Positions 1-9,500 of a stretch of DNA of 35,962 bases are shown here, piece by piece (positions within the stretch are counted from its first letter, which is position 1; each line of letters starts with the position of its first letter). This DNA comes from Nonomuraea typhae (GTDB lineage Bacteria > Actinomycetota > Actinomycetes > Streptosporangiales > Streptosporangiaceae). The DNA is taken from positions 1 to 35,962 of the forward strand of contig NZ_VRLV01000028.1 of assembly GCF_009760925.1 (NCBI RefSeq). Reading direction: 5' to 3'. Both the position numbers and the translations under genes were made by a program. The notes beneath the pieces are model-generated. The model saw only the letters and a program-made list of their open reading frames with translations. It searched no databases and was not told the DNA's origin.

Positions 1-1
1 C

Positions 2-115
2 ATCAACCGACTCAAACGCCACCGAGCCCTGGCCACCCGCTACGACAAGCTCGCGGTCCGCTACCAAGCCAGCGTGCACGTAGTCGCCATCAACGACTGG
101 CTCACCCGACTTTGA
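2..115 (+). pseudogene. IS5-family transposase, C-terminal end (cut by window edge)
   Basis: The window opens inside an open frame of about 37 codons that ends at a TGA at 113-115. It contains the segment RALATRYDKLAVRY followed by INDWL, which resembles the C-terminal end of actinobacterial IS5-group DDE transposases (usual form: RALATRYDKLAVRYEA...AINEWL). The catalytic residues would lie upstream, outside the window. A GATCTAGG-type sequence near the stop (its reverse complement lies within 121-130) also occurs just upstream of the IS5-type start at the other edge of the window (35857-35864), so both edges may lie in copies of one element. It may be intact beyond the edge; only the tail is visible. 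Confidence 0.7.
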
Positions 116-123
116 AACACGTC

Positions 124-252
124 CTAGATCTCGACCACGAGTTGGCTCATCGCGGCGCGTGCGTGCGCGGGACATCCCCCTCGCGGCGTTGCATCGCGGC
201 CATGATCATAGCCAAGCCCCGCGAGGGGCAGCACGAGACGTTTGAGGGACAT
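124..252 (-). CDS. short exported-peptide-like ORF, probably broken
   Basis: The ATG at 252 has a strong ribosome-binding site, AAGGAGGA, about 10 nt upstream (read on the minus strand). The first residues, MSLKRLVLPLAGL, are basic and then hydrophobic, like the start of a signal peptide. Removing one G soon after this point would continue the hydrophobic run as AMIMAAM, so I suspect a single-base frameshift. As written the frame gives 42 residues with no recognisable domain and runs into the end of the IS5-type element. The RBS and start look real; the product is probably a remnant. Function unknown. Confidence 0.3.
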   Translation of the reverse strand: MSLKRLVLPLAGLGYDHGRDATPRGGCPAHARAAMSQLVVEI

Positions 253-339
253 CGGAGTAGAATCCTCCTTGCGCGAAGGTGCCCCACGGGCGGAATGAGC
301 TGTCCAGGCGAGTCCGTCCGCGGGACTCATGGGATTTAG

Positions 340-660
340 GCGCGCCTATTTAGTTGAGTCAGGCATGCCACCAGATGAGACTATGCGTGGCCACGGATCG
401 AGATCAACCTATTGACGCCATGCTTGCCTTCGTAGTAGACGCGGATAAGGTTCAATTTCGAATCACCTATCTATGCAGGTCGGCGCAACCGTCTGTCGTT
501 GCAGTTAAATTACAGACCAATCAATAATTCGTAAGATTCTTTCAGGTTCTTGCCTGTCCGGCATTTATGGACACACAAAAGAAGACCCGTACTGAATATA
601 TACTTTTCAATCCCTAAGTCCCATTGATGCATGAGTGAGCCTCACGGTTGACAGAAGAGC
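340..660. other. AT-rich intergenic stretch, no gene recognised
   Basis: This stretch is clearly richer in A+T than its surroundings (for example the runs near 505-545 and 590-612). I see no open frame with actinobacterial codon use on either strand. A TTGACA hexamer lies at about 648-653 on the plus strand, but no convincing -10 box follows it at the right distance, so I do not call a promoter. Confidence 0.4.
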
Positions 661-665
661 TCATT

Positions 666-938
666 TCATCCTCTTCGGGTGTCATTGCCGGAAGGGGTCC
701 TGGTCGCGGGGTACGCGCCTCGCGGCCGTCGCTCGGCGTCTGGTAGCCCCGGCTCGGACTTGGCCGTCGCCCGATGATGAGCGCAAATGACCTGCAGGAG
801 GCCGGGGGATTGCCGGGCTGGCGGCGCTGGTTCGGAGGACCGGGTCGGGTTGCGCCTGCGGTGGCTGTTTTCAGATCCACCTCGGCCAGCCGGGTGCGGT
901 GGTCGTCGATCAGGGCGCGGGCGTGGCGGCATCGGGCC
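666..938 (-). pseudogene. unrecognised coding remnant fused to the acyl-CoA dehydrogenase fragment
   Basis: On the minus strand, directly after the shared acyl-CoA dehydrogenase fragment, the sequence still looks coding for some 25 codons, including HARALIDDHRTRLAEVDLK. That segment resembles the amphipathic C-terminal helix of MerR-type regulators, but the match is too short to trust. After about 860 the frame loses codon bias. I read it as a piece of another gene joined to the fragment at 939. It has no counterpart beside the second copy of the fragment near 21364. Confidence 0.22.
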
Positions 939-1214
939 GAGGACGCCGGGTCCCCCGCGGAACTGCCGATCATGGTGGCGGTTCGAGGGGCGCCCCGAAG
1001 GCGATCGTGGCGGTGAGCAGGTCGGGGCCACCTCCGCCGTACTCCCTGGGGATAGGCCGGCTGAGCACGCCGAACTCGGCGCAGACCCGCCGACCCGCGC
1101 GATCGAAGACCGCGCTCTGGTCGCGTTGCGCGGCCTGCGTCTCCGGGCCGCGGGCGAACCGCACGATCCGCTCGCGCGGGGCCGCCTGGCCGGGGTGGGC
1201 TCGACGTTCATCGG
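939..1214 (-). pseudogene. acyl-CoA dehydrogenase N-terminal fragment, copy 1
   Basis: Read on the minus strand from ATG (MNVEPTP), this resembles the N-terminal helical domain of acyl-CoA dehydrogenases: RERIVRFARG, then CAEFGVL and PIPREYGGGG, the usual segment before the flavin and substrate region. The family is about 380 residues long; here similarity stops after about 80, and the frame continues as APLEPPP and a stop. One C is missing near the start compared with the copy at 21089-21364, which shifts the frame after about eight codons. Both copies have the same chimeric 3' end and the same length (276 bp) but different frameshifts, so the fragment was truncated before it was duplicated. 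Confidence 0.6.
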
Positions 1215-1284
1215 GTCCAGCCGAGATACGGGCAGAACCGGCCATGAGTCGATCTTGACGTGAATTTCCCCGGCAACCGTCTGG

Positions 1285-1712
1285 TTAGCGGTCAACCGTG
1301 ATCAGCTTGAGGGCGTCTTCCTTGTCTTGCTCGGAGGGCAAGCTGTACCGGCGCGTGGTCTCCAAGCCGGGCATGGCCGAGAATCTCGGCGACCACGACC
1401 AGGTCGCCCTTGTCACGAACCAGTGTGGTGGCGAGCGTGTGGCGCAGGACGTGCGCGGTGGTGGGATCGTCCAGCCCAGCTGTCTGGGCGATGTCGGCGA
1501 TGATGCCGCCGGCGGCCCGGGCGCTCAGCCGTCCGCCCTTGGCGTTGAGGAACAGGGCCGGACTGTCGCCCGCCTTAGGCCAGTTGGGGCGCTCATCCAG
1601 CCAGAGCTGCAGCTCGGTGCGGAGCTTGGGGTGGATGTCGACCTCTCGGAACTTCCCGCCTTTGCCGTACAGGCGTAGGCGGCCCTTGCGAGCCGACATC
1701 TGCACGTCGGCG
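1285..1712 (-). pseudogene. tyrosine recombinase (XerC/D-like integrase), truncated and frameshifted
   Basis: The C-terminal catalytic domain of a phage-type integrase is readable: SARKGRLRLYGKGGKFREV (strand region with the first part of the active site), then HVLRHTLATTLV (the HxxR box) and VVVAEILGHARL. Just after GHARL an extra G throws the reading frame off. In the next frame the expected ETTRRYSLPSEQ, with the nucleophilic tyrosine, continues to a TAA at 1285-1287. The 5' half is missing because an IS starts at 1713. No attachment site is visible. The element this enzyme once moved cannot be identified from here. Confidence 0.75.
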
Positions 1713-2884
1713 TGTGCGGTGCCATAACTCGTCTATGGCATCTGACCTGGCCTTCTATGCTCAGCGCTCGTGTTCCTACGCCTCCTGTATCTGCTGATGG
1801 TCCGGTTGTTCGGCTGACTGACGCTCCTCACGCGGAGCGACGCATCCAAGGAGCTGGAGATCCTGGTGCTGCGACACGAGGTCGCCGTGCTGCGCCGTCA
1901 GGTCGCCCGGCCGAGACCGGACTGGGCCGACCGGGCGCTGCTGGCCGCGCTGGCACGGTTGCTGCCCAAGCGGCTTCGGCTCCACCGAATCGTGACACCA
2001 GGCACCTTGTTGACCTGGCATCGCCGGCTGGTCATCAAGCGCTGGACTTACCCGAACACGGTCGGGCGTCCGCCGGTCCCGGACGAACTGCGGGATCTGG
2101 TGGCCCGGTTGGCCCGGGAGAATCCGCGATGGGGGCACCGGCGGATCCGGGGTGAACTGCTCGGCCTCGGCCATCGGGTCGGGGAAGGCACCATCCGCCG
2201 GATCCTTGCCGTGGCCGGACTGGGCCCAGCGCCACGGCGGGCGTCACCGACCTGGCGGCGGTTCCTGACCTCCCAAGCCTCCGGAATCTTGGCCTGCGAC
2301 TTCTTGCACGTCGACACTGTCTTCCTCAAGCGCCTGTACGTCTTGTTCGTCATGGAGATCCAGACGCGCCGCGTGCACATTTGGGCGTCACCTCCACCCC
2401 CACCGGTGCATGGACCACCCAGCAGGCCCGGAACTTGTTGATGGACCTGGGCGAACGTGCCGGCAGCTGCAGGTTTCTCATACGGGACCGTGACGGCAAG
2501 TTCTCTCGATCGTTCGATGAGGTGTTCGCTGCCAGTGGTGTGCGGATCATCAAGACACCTGCCCGGTCACCGCGGGTGAACGCGTTCGCGGAGCGATTTG
2601 TCGGAACGCTACGCCGAGAGTGCCTCGTTCACCTGCTGATCTACGGTGAACGGCACCTGCGCACGGTCCTGGTCGAGTATGAACGCCATTTCAACGATCA
2701 TCGACCGCATCAGGGCCGTTCGCTCCGCCCGCCGTTGCACGATCCCAACGAGGTGATCGACATGACCGCCCGGATCCACCGTCGAAGCACTGTCACCGGG
2801 CTGATCAGCGAGTACCGCAGAGCTGCCTAACCGCCCTGCGAACGCCCAGCTCAGCAACAGCATTCACCGTTTTGGCACCGCACA
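1713..2884 (+). mobile_element. decayed integrase-core insertion sequence (about 1.17 kb)
   Basis: The element is bounded by 12-bp inverted repeats TGTGCGGTGCCA, at 1713-1724 and inverted at 2873-2884. Between them lies one transposase gene of the single-ORF rve (DDE integrase core) type. I see no clear target-site duplication next to the ends (left flank ends CGTCGGCG, right flank begins AGGTCACC). It interrupts the recombinase at 1285-1712. The transposase carries a stop and a frameshift, so this copy cannot move by itself. Confidence 0.7.
1770..2830 (+). pseudogene. rve/DDE transposase, one nonsense and one frameshift
   Basis: GTG at 1770 begins a frame homologous to the intact transposase at 23815-24876. 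It has the helix LRHEVAVLRRQVARPRPDWA, the GHRRIRGEL helix-turn-helix part, the first acidic residue in LACDFLHVDT, the second in IRDRDGKF and the glutamate in AFAERFVGTLRRE. Two lesions are seen. A TGA at 1815-1817 stands where the relative has TGG (FGW). A missing base near 2384 (VHI-W instead of VHILGVTSTPTG) moves the rest into another frame, which ends EYRRAA at 2830. The intact protein would be about 353 residues. Confidence 0.85.
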
Positions 2885-2900
2885 AGGTCACCAGGGACAC

Positions 2901-2916
2901 CTGTACCGCGCCAAAA
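2901..2916 (+). repeat. solo IS terminal sequence
   Basis: CTGTACCGCGCCAAAA differs at one base from the left terminus of the intact IS at 23734 (CTGTACCGCGTCAAAA). No transposase follows it here, so it looks like an orphan end left by deletion, or a target-like sequence. It is short, so chance is not excluded. Confidence 0.35.
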
Positions 2917-2966
2917 GGCGCTAACGGCACATGAGCTGCAACAATGCGATGTCTAGCAAGTAGACG

Positions 2967-3004
2967 CTGAGCACTCGCTCAAACCTGGTTGAGCGAGTGC
3001 TCAG
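2967..3004. repeat. perfect 16-bp inverted repeat, 6-nt loop
   Basis: CTGAGCACTCGCTCAA at 2967-2982 is followed by a 6-nt loop and its exact reverse complement at 2989-3004. A partial extra copy of the arm (GAGCACTC) follows at about 3024. There is no T-run on either side, so a simple intrinsic terminator is not obvious. It lies between two dead IS remnants; a structured IS end, a recombination target or an operator are all possible. The rest of 2885-3049 shows no gene. Confidence 0.6.
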
Positions 3005-3049
3005 ACGAGGATGATCATCGCTTGAGCACTCCCAGGTCAGAGTAGGTGG

Positions 3050-3390
3050 ATGGATTTTCGGCACCCACAATGTTGGCCCCAGGTACCGCTTAGGGCGACG
3101 TGCCCATCACCGGACTTGGGGACCGCGGTGGCTCGTTCAGAGAGCACCGCCCTGGCCGCGGCCTCGGCGTCGACCGCGTCGGTCTTGCCCCGCCGACGCC
3201 TGGTCGCTTTGTCTGGCTGGTTCACCTCCACCACCTGGATGCCCGCCTGACGCAGGTGGCAGGTCAGCGCGGCCCCATAGGAGCCGGTGCACTCAACCCC
3301 GGCCTGTCCGACCGGCCCGAATCCTCGCACCCAAGTCAGCAGTGACCGGTTGTCGGCAACTCTACCGATCTCCGGGCGCCCGTGCAGTTA
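3050..3390 (-). pseudogene. IS110-family transposase, N-terminal fragment
   Basis: The minus strand encodes GFGPVGQAGVECTGSYGAAL, QVVEVNQPDKATRRRRGKTD and AVDAEAAARAVL, typical of the RuvC-like DEDD domain of IS110-family transposases. The glutamate in VECTGSYG and the aspartates in KTDAVDAE are retained. Only about 90 of the usual 350-400 residues are present. Similarity fades after SGDGHVAL at the 3' side and before about 3390 at the 5' side. No C-terminal serine domain is found. It lies immediately downstream of the large RHS gene, where an immunity gene would be expected. Confidence 0.7.
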
Positions 3391-3422
3391 TGTGCTGGAC
3401 TATCCGGAACGGATGGGAGCAC

Positions 3423-3480
3423 CTCAGCATGAATGTCGGGGATCTGACCCCGTCTCCACGGGATCAGATCCGATGCTGAG
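3423..3480 (-). terminator. long hairpin downstream of the RHS gene
   Basis: An outer stem (CTCAGCAT at 3423-3430 with ATGCTGAG at 3473-3480) encloses a 14-bp inner stem (3440-3453 with 3458-3471, one C-A mismatch, 4-nt loop CTCC). It begins 25 bp past the stop codon of the minus-strand RHS gene and is well placed to end its transcript. There is no U-tract, as is common for actinobacterial terminators. Confidence 0.55.
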
Positions 3481-3504
3481 CTCACCCACGCTGGACAGCA
3501 GCCC

Positions 3505-6500
3505 TCACGTGCCGGCGTGATCGCATATCTGTCCGTACGGGAAGACGTTATTCGGGTTTTTGCAGAGGTCTAGGTATTCTTGTGGTGGAGTGCCTTCATG
3601 ACTCTCGGTCACTCTATACGGTTTGTCATCCGGATAATACCAGATGTCTAGAAGGCCCCATTTTTGCGTAAACCTCAACCTGCCCCAGACTTCTATCTTG
3701 GCTTGATAGTCGGTGTGGAGTACCCACCGCCATTGGGTGCGATAGAGATATCCATTGGGTCCGCTACAGGTTGGATTAAGGCAAAGCAAGTCTACCTTTC
3801 TCCAAATGCGCAGCTCGCTCTGTGAGGATACTTCGAGGAACCATTTATATTCCGGGATAAGGCTCTTCGTAATGAAATCGTAAATCAAGGTCATGGCGTC
3901 GTCGAGGAATAGAGGTGGTGCATCCTTCTTATTGATTACTGCCTTGACGCCACGATAGGTGAGGTAGTTCTCCCACTTGCCTTGCTTCCAGTTCTTCTCG
4001 GCGCACTGCTCTTGCGAATAGCCCATTTTTTGGCAGGCGGCCACAGCTTCGGCGGGGGTGCAGTGACGGCCTCCGCACACGTCGTTAGGGCGTGTCCCCG
4101 GCGGGGTTCCCGGTTGACCTGATCGGGATTTTGATGCGCCTGCACCTTTGGCCTGATGGAAGGCCTTGATTTCCTTCCATAGCCTATTCAGGTCCGCATC
4201 CGACATTCCTGGCCTGTATGCGGCCATGTATAAATCTCGCGCGGCCTTTTCTTCCTTCCAGAAATGCTTCGGTGCGTTTCGTCCGGCGCCGTAGCCTTCG
4301 GAGAGAACTCCGACACGCTTGGCTTCTTCCTCGGAGAACGTTGGGAGGCTTGGTTTGATGACGTACTTCTCAAACCAGGCGGGATCGGAGTCCTGGATGG
4401 AGGGTGGGCAGACTTCTGTGTAGGAGTTGCCGGTTTGGGAGACCCAGCAAGGGTTGCTGGTGGGTACGTATTGTCCGTTTGGTCCGGGCATGTACAAGGT
4501 CATGTGGCCGGTGGGGTCGATGCCGTTGAGCGGGCTAGCGTTACCGTAGGTGTAGCGGTTGGCTTGGACGGATGGGACCGGTGGGACGGTGGCGGTGTCG
4601 CGGCTGCGGAAGGTCCCGGTCTCGGGCTGGTACCAGCGGGCGTGCATGTTGACGGTGCCGGTGTCGGGATCGGTGTACTCGCTTTGGTAGCCGACACTTG
4701 CCTGAGTACCGGTGCGAGCAAGGGGCTCGCCGAACGGGCTGTAGGCCGTTGAACCGGTGACGGCGGTCATGGAGAAGGTTGCTACCAGGTCGTTGTGCAG
4801 GTCAGTCATCGCACCGGAGGGAGAGGCGGAACCTTCCTGGATTCCGAGGAGTTCACCGGCTACCCCACGGCCGTACTTGGCCACTGTGCCGCCTGCTTGG
4901 TGGACCGCGGCGATGTCGTTGCTTAGTCCTGCGTACGCGAACTGCTGGATGGTAGTGCCGCGCGTGCGCTGGGCGAGGCGGTTGAGGGCATCGTAGCTGT
5001 AGAGGCTCTCTCCGTCGGCGATAAGTCGGTCGAAGGCGTCGAAAGTCAGGTTGGCCGTTGCCCCTGCTTTGACGCTTGAGGCGAGGGTTCCACGAGGTGT
5101 GTAGGTGTAGGTGGTGCCGTCTCCTGAGGTCAGGCGGTTGCGTTCGTCGTAGGTGAAGATCTTGCTGCCGGCCCGGACGCGGTTGCCAGCTGCGTCCCAC
5201 TGGTAGTTGGTGGTGGTGCCGTCCGCGGCCTTCCAGGAGGTCAGCCGTTGGGCGTAGTCGTATCCGTAAGTGTGGGTGCCGCTGCCAGCCAGGCCGTCGA
5301 GGGCCTTGCTGGTGAGGTTGTCATCCTTGTCCCAGCCGTAGGTGATCTTCGCGAGCTGGGTGTCGGACTTGGATTTGAGAGTGTGGCTAGTGAGGCGGTC
5401 GAGGCTGTCGTAGGTGAAGGTCTGGGAATCGCTGGAGCTGCTGCCGGACCTGCCGAGGATGCTCGTGAGGCGGTCGGCGGCGTCGTATTCGTAGGTAAGA
5501 GCGCGGCCGGTGACTGGGTCGGTGGTGGTGCTCAGACGCCCGGCAGCGTCCCAGGTGAAGGCGGCGGATCCGGCCGGATCGGTACGCTTGATCACTTTGC
5601 CGGCTTCGTCGTAGGCGAAGGTGGTGGAAAGCGGATCGTCGGCTGGCGTGCCCTCGCTGCCCTCGGGGAGATGGGGCTTTTTGCCGACGGCGAGGGGATG
5701 TCCGCGGTCGTTGTAGGTGACCTGGAGGTCGTTGAGCAGGGTCGGCCGCCCGGCGAGGTCGTAGGCGCGGGTGCGTTCGGCACTCGCAGCGCCTCCTCCA
5801 CCTCCGCTCTCCTTGGTGAGGCGGCCAAGGGCGTTGAATGTGCGGTCGATGCGCACGCCACCCGGCTGCAACGTGGTCACCGGGTTGCCGCTGGCGTCGT
5901 AGATCGTGGTCCAGGTGCGGTCAGCGGCGCTGGGGTGGGCGTCGGTGGCTGGTTCGGTGATGGTCTCGGTCAGCCCGAGCGAGTTGTAGGCGGTCCAGGT
6001 AGAGTTGCCGCGGCCGTCGGTCAGTCGGGTGCGCGCGCCGGTTGCGTCGTAGCCGAAGCGGGTGGTGATCTCTTCGGTCGCCGAGGTTTGTTCGCTCAGC
6101 GTGGTAAGACGGTTGAGCGCATCGTAGGCCTGCCGGGTGGCGTGGCCTTCCGGTGAGACGATGCTGGTGTTGTTCCCGGCAGGGTCGTAACCGGAGCCGA
6201 AGGTGCGCACCACGGCAGCGGTAGCGTCCAGGTCCTTTGTCGCGATCTTTCGTCCCGCCAAGTCGTATTCGGCGGTGGTCGCATTTCCCAGCGGATCAAC
6301 GATCTTCGTGATCCGTCCTGCTATGTCATAGGCGGTGGTGGTCTTGCTCGCCAGGGGGCTGGTCACGCTGGTGACCTGGCCGGCTGGGTTGAGCGTGTAG
6401 GTGGTGGCCTTGTTCTTTGGGTCGGTGAGTTTGGTCAGCTGTCCGGCATCGTTGTATTCCAGCCTGGTGGTGAAGGCTCCGGCCTGGGGGGAGCGCTCTA

Positions 6501-9500
6501 CCTGGGTGGCGGTGACGCGGCGGCCGAGGTCGTCGTAGGTGGCCTCGGTGCGAGCGCCAAGCGGGTCGATGCTGGCCAGGGGCTCGCCGACCAGATCGTA
6601 TTCGGTCACCCAACTGCCGGTCTGGGCGGTGGCCCGAGTGGTGATCGGCGTGGTCATGTCGGTCTTGATCTGCTCGCGAGTGAGCGCCTGGTCGTAGATC
6701 CGGACTTCGTCGATAAGCCCTTGGAAGGACTCACCCCAGGGACTGTTGCCCCCGATGCGCACCGCGCCGTCGTCGGCACGCAGGTCGCCTTCGACAGGGG
6801 TTTGGCTGACCAGTTCGCCGTTGATATACAGACGCTGGGAAGAGCCGTCGTAGCTGATCGCCAGGTGCGACCAGCTCCCTTGGGGTAGGGCGGAATCCGC
6901 TGTTGCCGCGGCGTTGCTACCGGTGACGGTCACTGCTTCGGCGCGGGGGCCAGTGTTGGTGCCGGTGGATGCGTACAGGCCGTCGGCCAGACCGCTAGCG
7001 TGCTCTTTCATCAATACGGTGCGCCAGTTGCCTTCGGAGGTGGCGGGATTGACCCACGCTTCGATGGTCATCGCCCCGCTCAACCGCAGGGACGCCGAGT
7101 CCGGCACAGTGATCCACGAGGAGGTCCCGTTGAAGGAGACGGCTTTGCCGTACTTGCCATCGGCGCGGCCGATGTCGCGGCCCTCACCGTGACGGTTACG
7201 TCCGGAGACGTCGGACACGGCGGGCCCATCGGCTTCGTTCATGCCATAGGCGGCGACCGGCTGCGGCCCCGACGCTACGGTAGCGGGATCGGTCTTGCGG
7301 ACCTGGCGGCCTAACTGGTCGTAGGTGAAGGTGGTTGCCGCACCGCTGGGGTCGATGCTTTGCACCAACTGGCCTGCCATGTCATAGACCTTGGTGGTCT
7401 TGGGAATGAGCGCTTGTCCTCCAGGTGGGGTGTAGGCGGGAGCGATCATGCTCGTAACCTTGCCGGCTCGATCGAAGACGCTGGTCGTAATGCGGCCTTC
7501 GGCATTGCGCTGATGTGTCCGCTCCCCGGCAGTGTTGTAGCCGACAAGCATGGACGGCCGGGCGGTGGTGGCCGAGCCTGCCTTCTCCACGGCGACAGGC
7601 GGTGCGATCGTTTCGACCAGCCGGCCGACCATGTCGTAGCGCATGGTCGTGGTGAAGGCCGCCGCGTCGGCGCCAGGGATGTTCCCGCGGGGATCCGTTA
7701 CCGCAGTGACCAGGCCTCGCTCGTCATAGGTCAGGGTGGAGACCAGATCGCTCTCACCGTTGTCGACTACTTCCCGGCTGATCTGGTTGCCCGGGGTGTA
7801 GCCGTACTCTTTGGATTCCGTCCGAGTGGTGCCGGTGCCGGTCAGCGTGGTCTTGATGACGTTGCCGCTGGCGTCGTAGACGAATGCGGTCTTGCGCTTG
7901 AGCCCCGCCGGATCAAGCGTCTGCGAAGTCAGTCGGCCGGCGGCGTCGTAGGCGTAGTCGGTGCTGGTGACGCCGCCCCCGGTGACCAGCCTGGTCCGGT
8001 TGCCCGCCAGGTCGTAGGTGTGCGCTTCCAACACGACGTCCTTGGCCGTGGTGGAGCCGTTCAGCTTGACGTCATCGGCGATCTTCTGCTTGAGCAGGTT
8101 GTCCCCGAAGTAGGTGAAAGAGGTCTTGCGGCCCATCGCGTTCGCCTGAGCGGCCAGACGGCCGGCCGGATCATAGGCGTACGACTCCACGACCACGTCC
8201 GTGGCGGGCTGCGGGTTTACCGGACTGCCTGTCCATCCCTTGAGCGTCTTGGTGATCTGCTCGCCGCGCTTGCTGTAGGCGTACTCCACTACGGTGCCGC
8301 GTGCGTCCGTCAACGTGAGGAGCTGTCCCAGGGTGTTCCAGGTTTGCCGGACGACACCGCCTTCGGGCCCGGTAACCGATTCGAGGCGACCTCGGCTGTC
8401 GTATGTCTGAGTGGTGACGCGCGTGGGATCACCACCGGTGAGGTCGGCCGTGCTCTGAGTGAGCTGATTGCCATCGGCGTCGTAGGTGAAGGCAGCCTGC
8501 CGGGTATGGATGACGCCGGAGATCTCGTTCTTGACCGCGAGGTCAGTCTGGGTGACCAGGCGGCCGGCCGGGTCGTAGACGAAGGTGGTCTCGACCCCGT
8601 TCGGGTGGGCAGCGGAGACTTCCTTCTTACGGGTCAACCGGCCCAGCGTGTCGTAGGCGAGCTTGGTGACCAGACCAGTAGGGCTGGTCTGCTCGGCAAG
8701 GTCACCAGCGGCGACGTAAGCGTAATGCCAGCTGTTGCCGCGCGGATCGGTCCTGGTCTCAGGTAGGCCTGCTGGGGTGGCGCCTCCGCCTACGGCCGGT
8801 TCGCTGCCGTCGGTGTAGGCGATGACTTCCGCGCGGCCGTTGGGGAAGTCGCTGGTGGCCGGGGTGGTTTGCTTGGTCTGCTCGCCGAATTCGTTGTAGT
8901 CGAGCGTGGTGGCGTAGGTGTCATCGCGTGTGCCCGCCGAGCGAGCGTCGTGGATCTTTGTGACACGGTCGTTACGCGGGTCGACGACGTTGCCGGTGTT
9001 GATGAAGTACTCCAGCCGGCTGGTTTGGCAGTCGCCTGCGGCACGGCAGGTTGTGGTGGCCAGCACGTTGCCGCGCTTGTCGAAGGCGCGCTCGACGGTG
9101 TTGTCGTTGGGGTCGGTGATCTTGGTTGGATATCCGGCGGTGTCGTAGGTATAGGTGGTCTTCTTGCCGAGCTGGTCGGCGCGGGCCGTCAGGCGCAGGC
9201 CGCGCCAGCCGTCGTAGCCGTAAACGACGGTGCCGGCCGCCGGGTCGGTGACCGTGACAATCGAGGCGCCCTTCCTCCTGTCGTCGACGGGGGCACTGAG
9301 CTGCCAGGCACCGCCGTTACCGTCGGTGTAGGTCTTGATCCGATCGTTGGCGCTGTCGTAGTCGGCCTGCATCTTGACGCGACCGGAAGGCAGGGTGATC
9401 TTGGCCATCAGGTGCGGGGCCGCTGCTCGCGCGACGTAATGCAGGGCGACGTCCTGGGCCGTCAGCGGCTTGTCATACAGGGCTACCTCGTCCAGCAGAC

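Noticed and set aside
666..1295. A 209-residue minus-strand open frame over the acyl-CoA dehydrogenase fragment
   Set aside because: Only its first eight codons agree with the true frame; the rest is Arg/Pro-rich out-of-frame sequence caused by the missing base.
1815..1817. TGA in the IS transposase at 1770-2830 as a recoded Trp or programmed stop
   Set aside because: The same gene also has a frameshift near 2384, so simple decay explains it better.
4500..9400. Recurring TCGTAGGTGAAG-type DNA repeats on the plus strand
   Set aside because: They are the reverse complement of codons for FTYD/YD repeats of the RHS protein, not independent DNA repeats.
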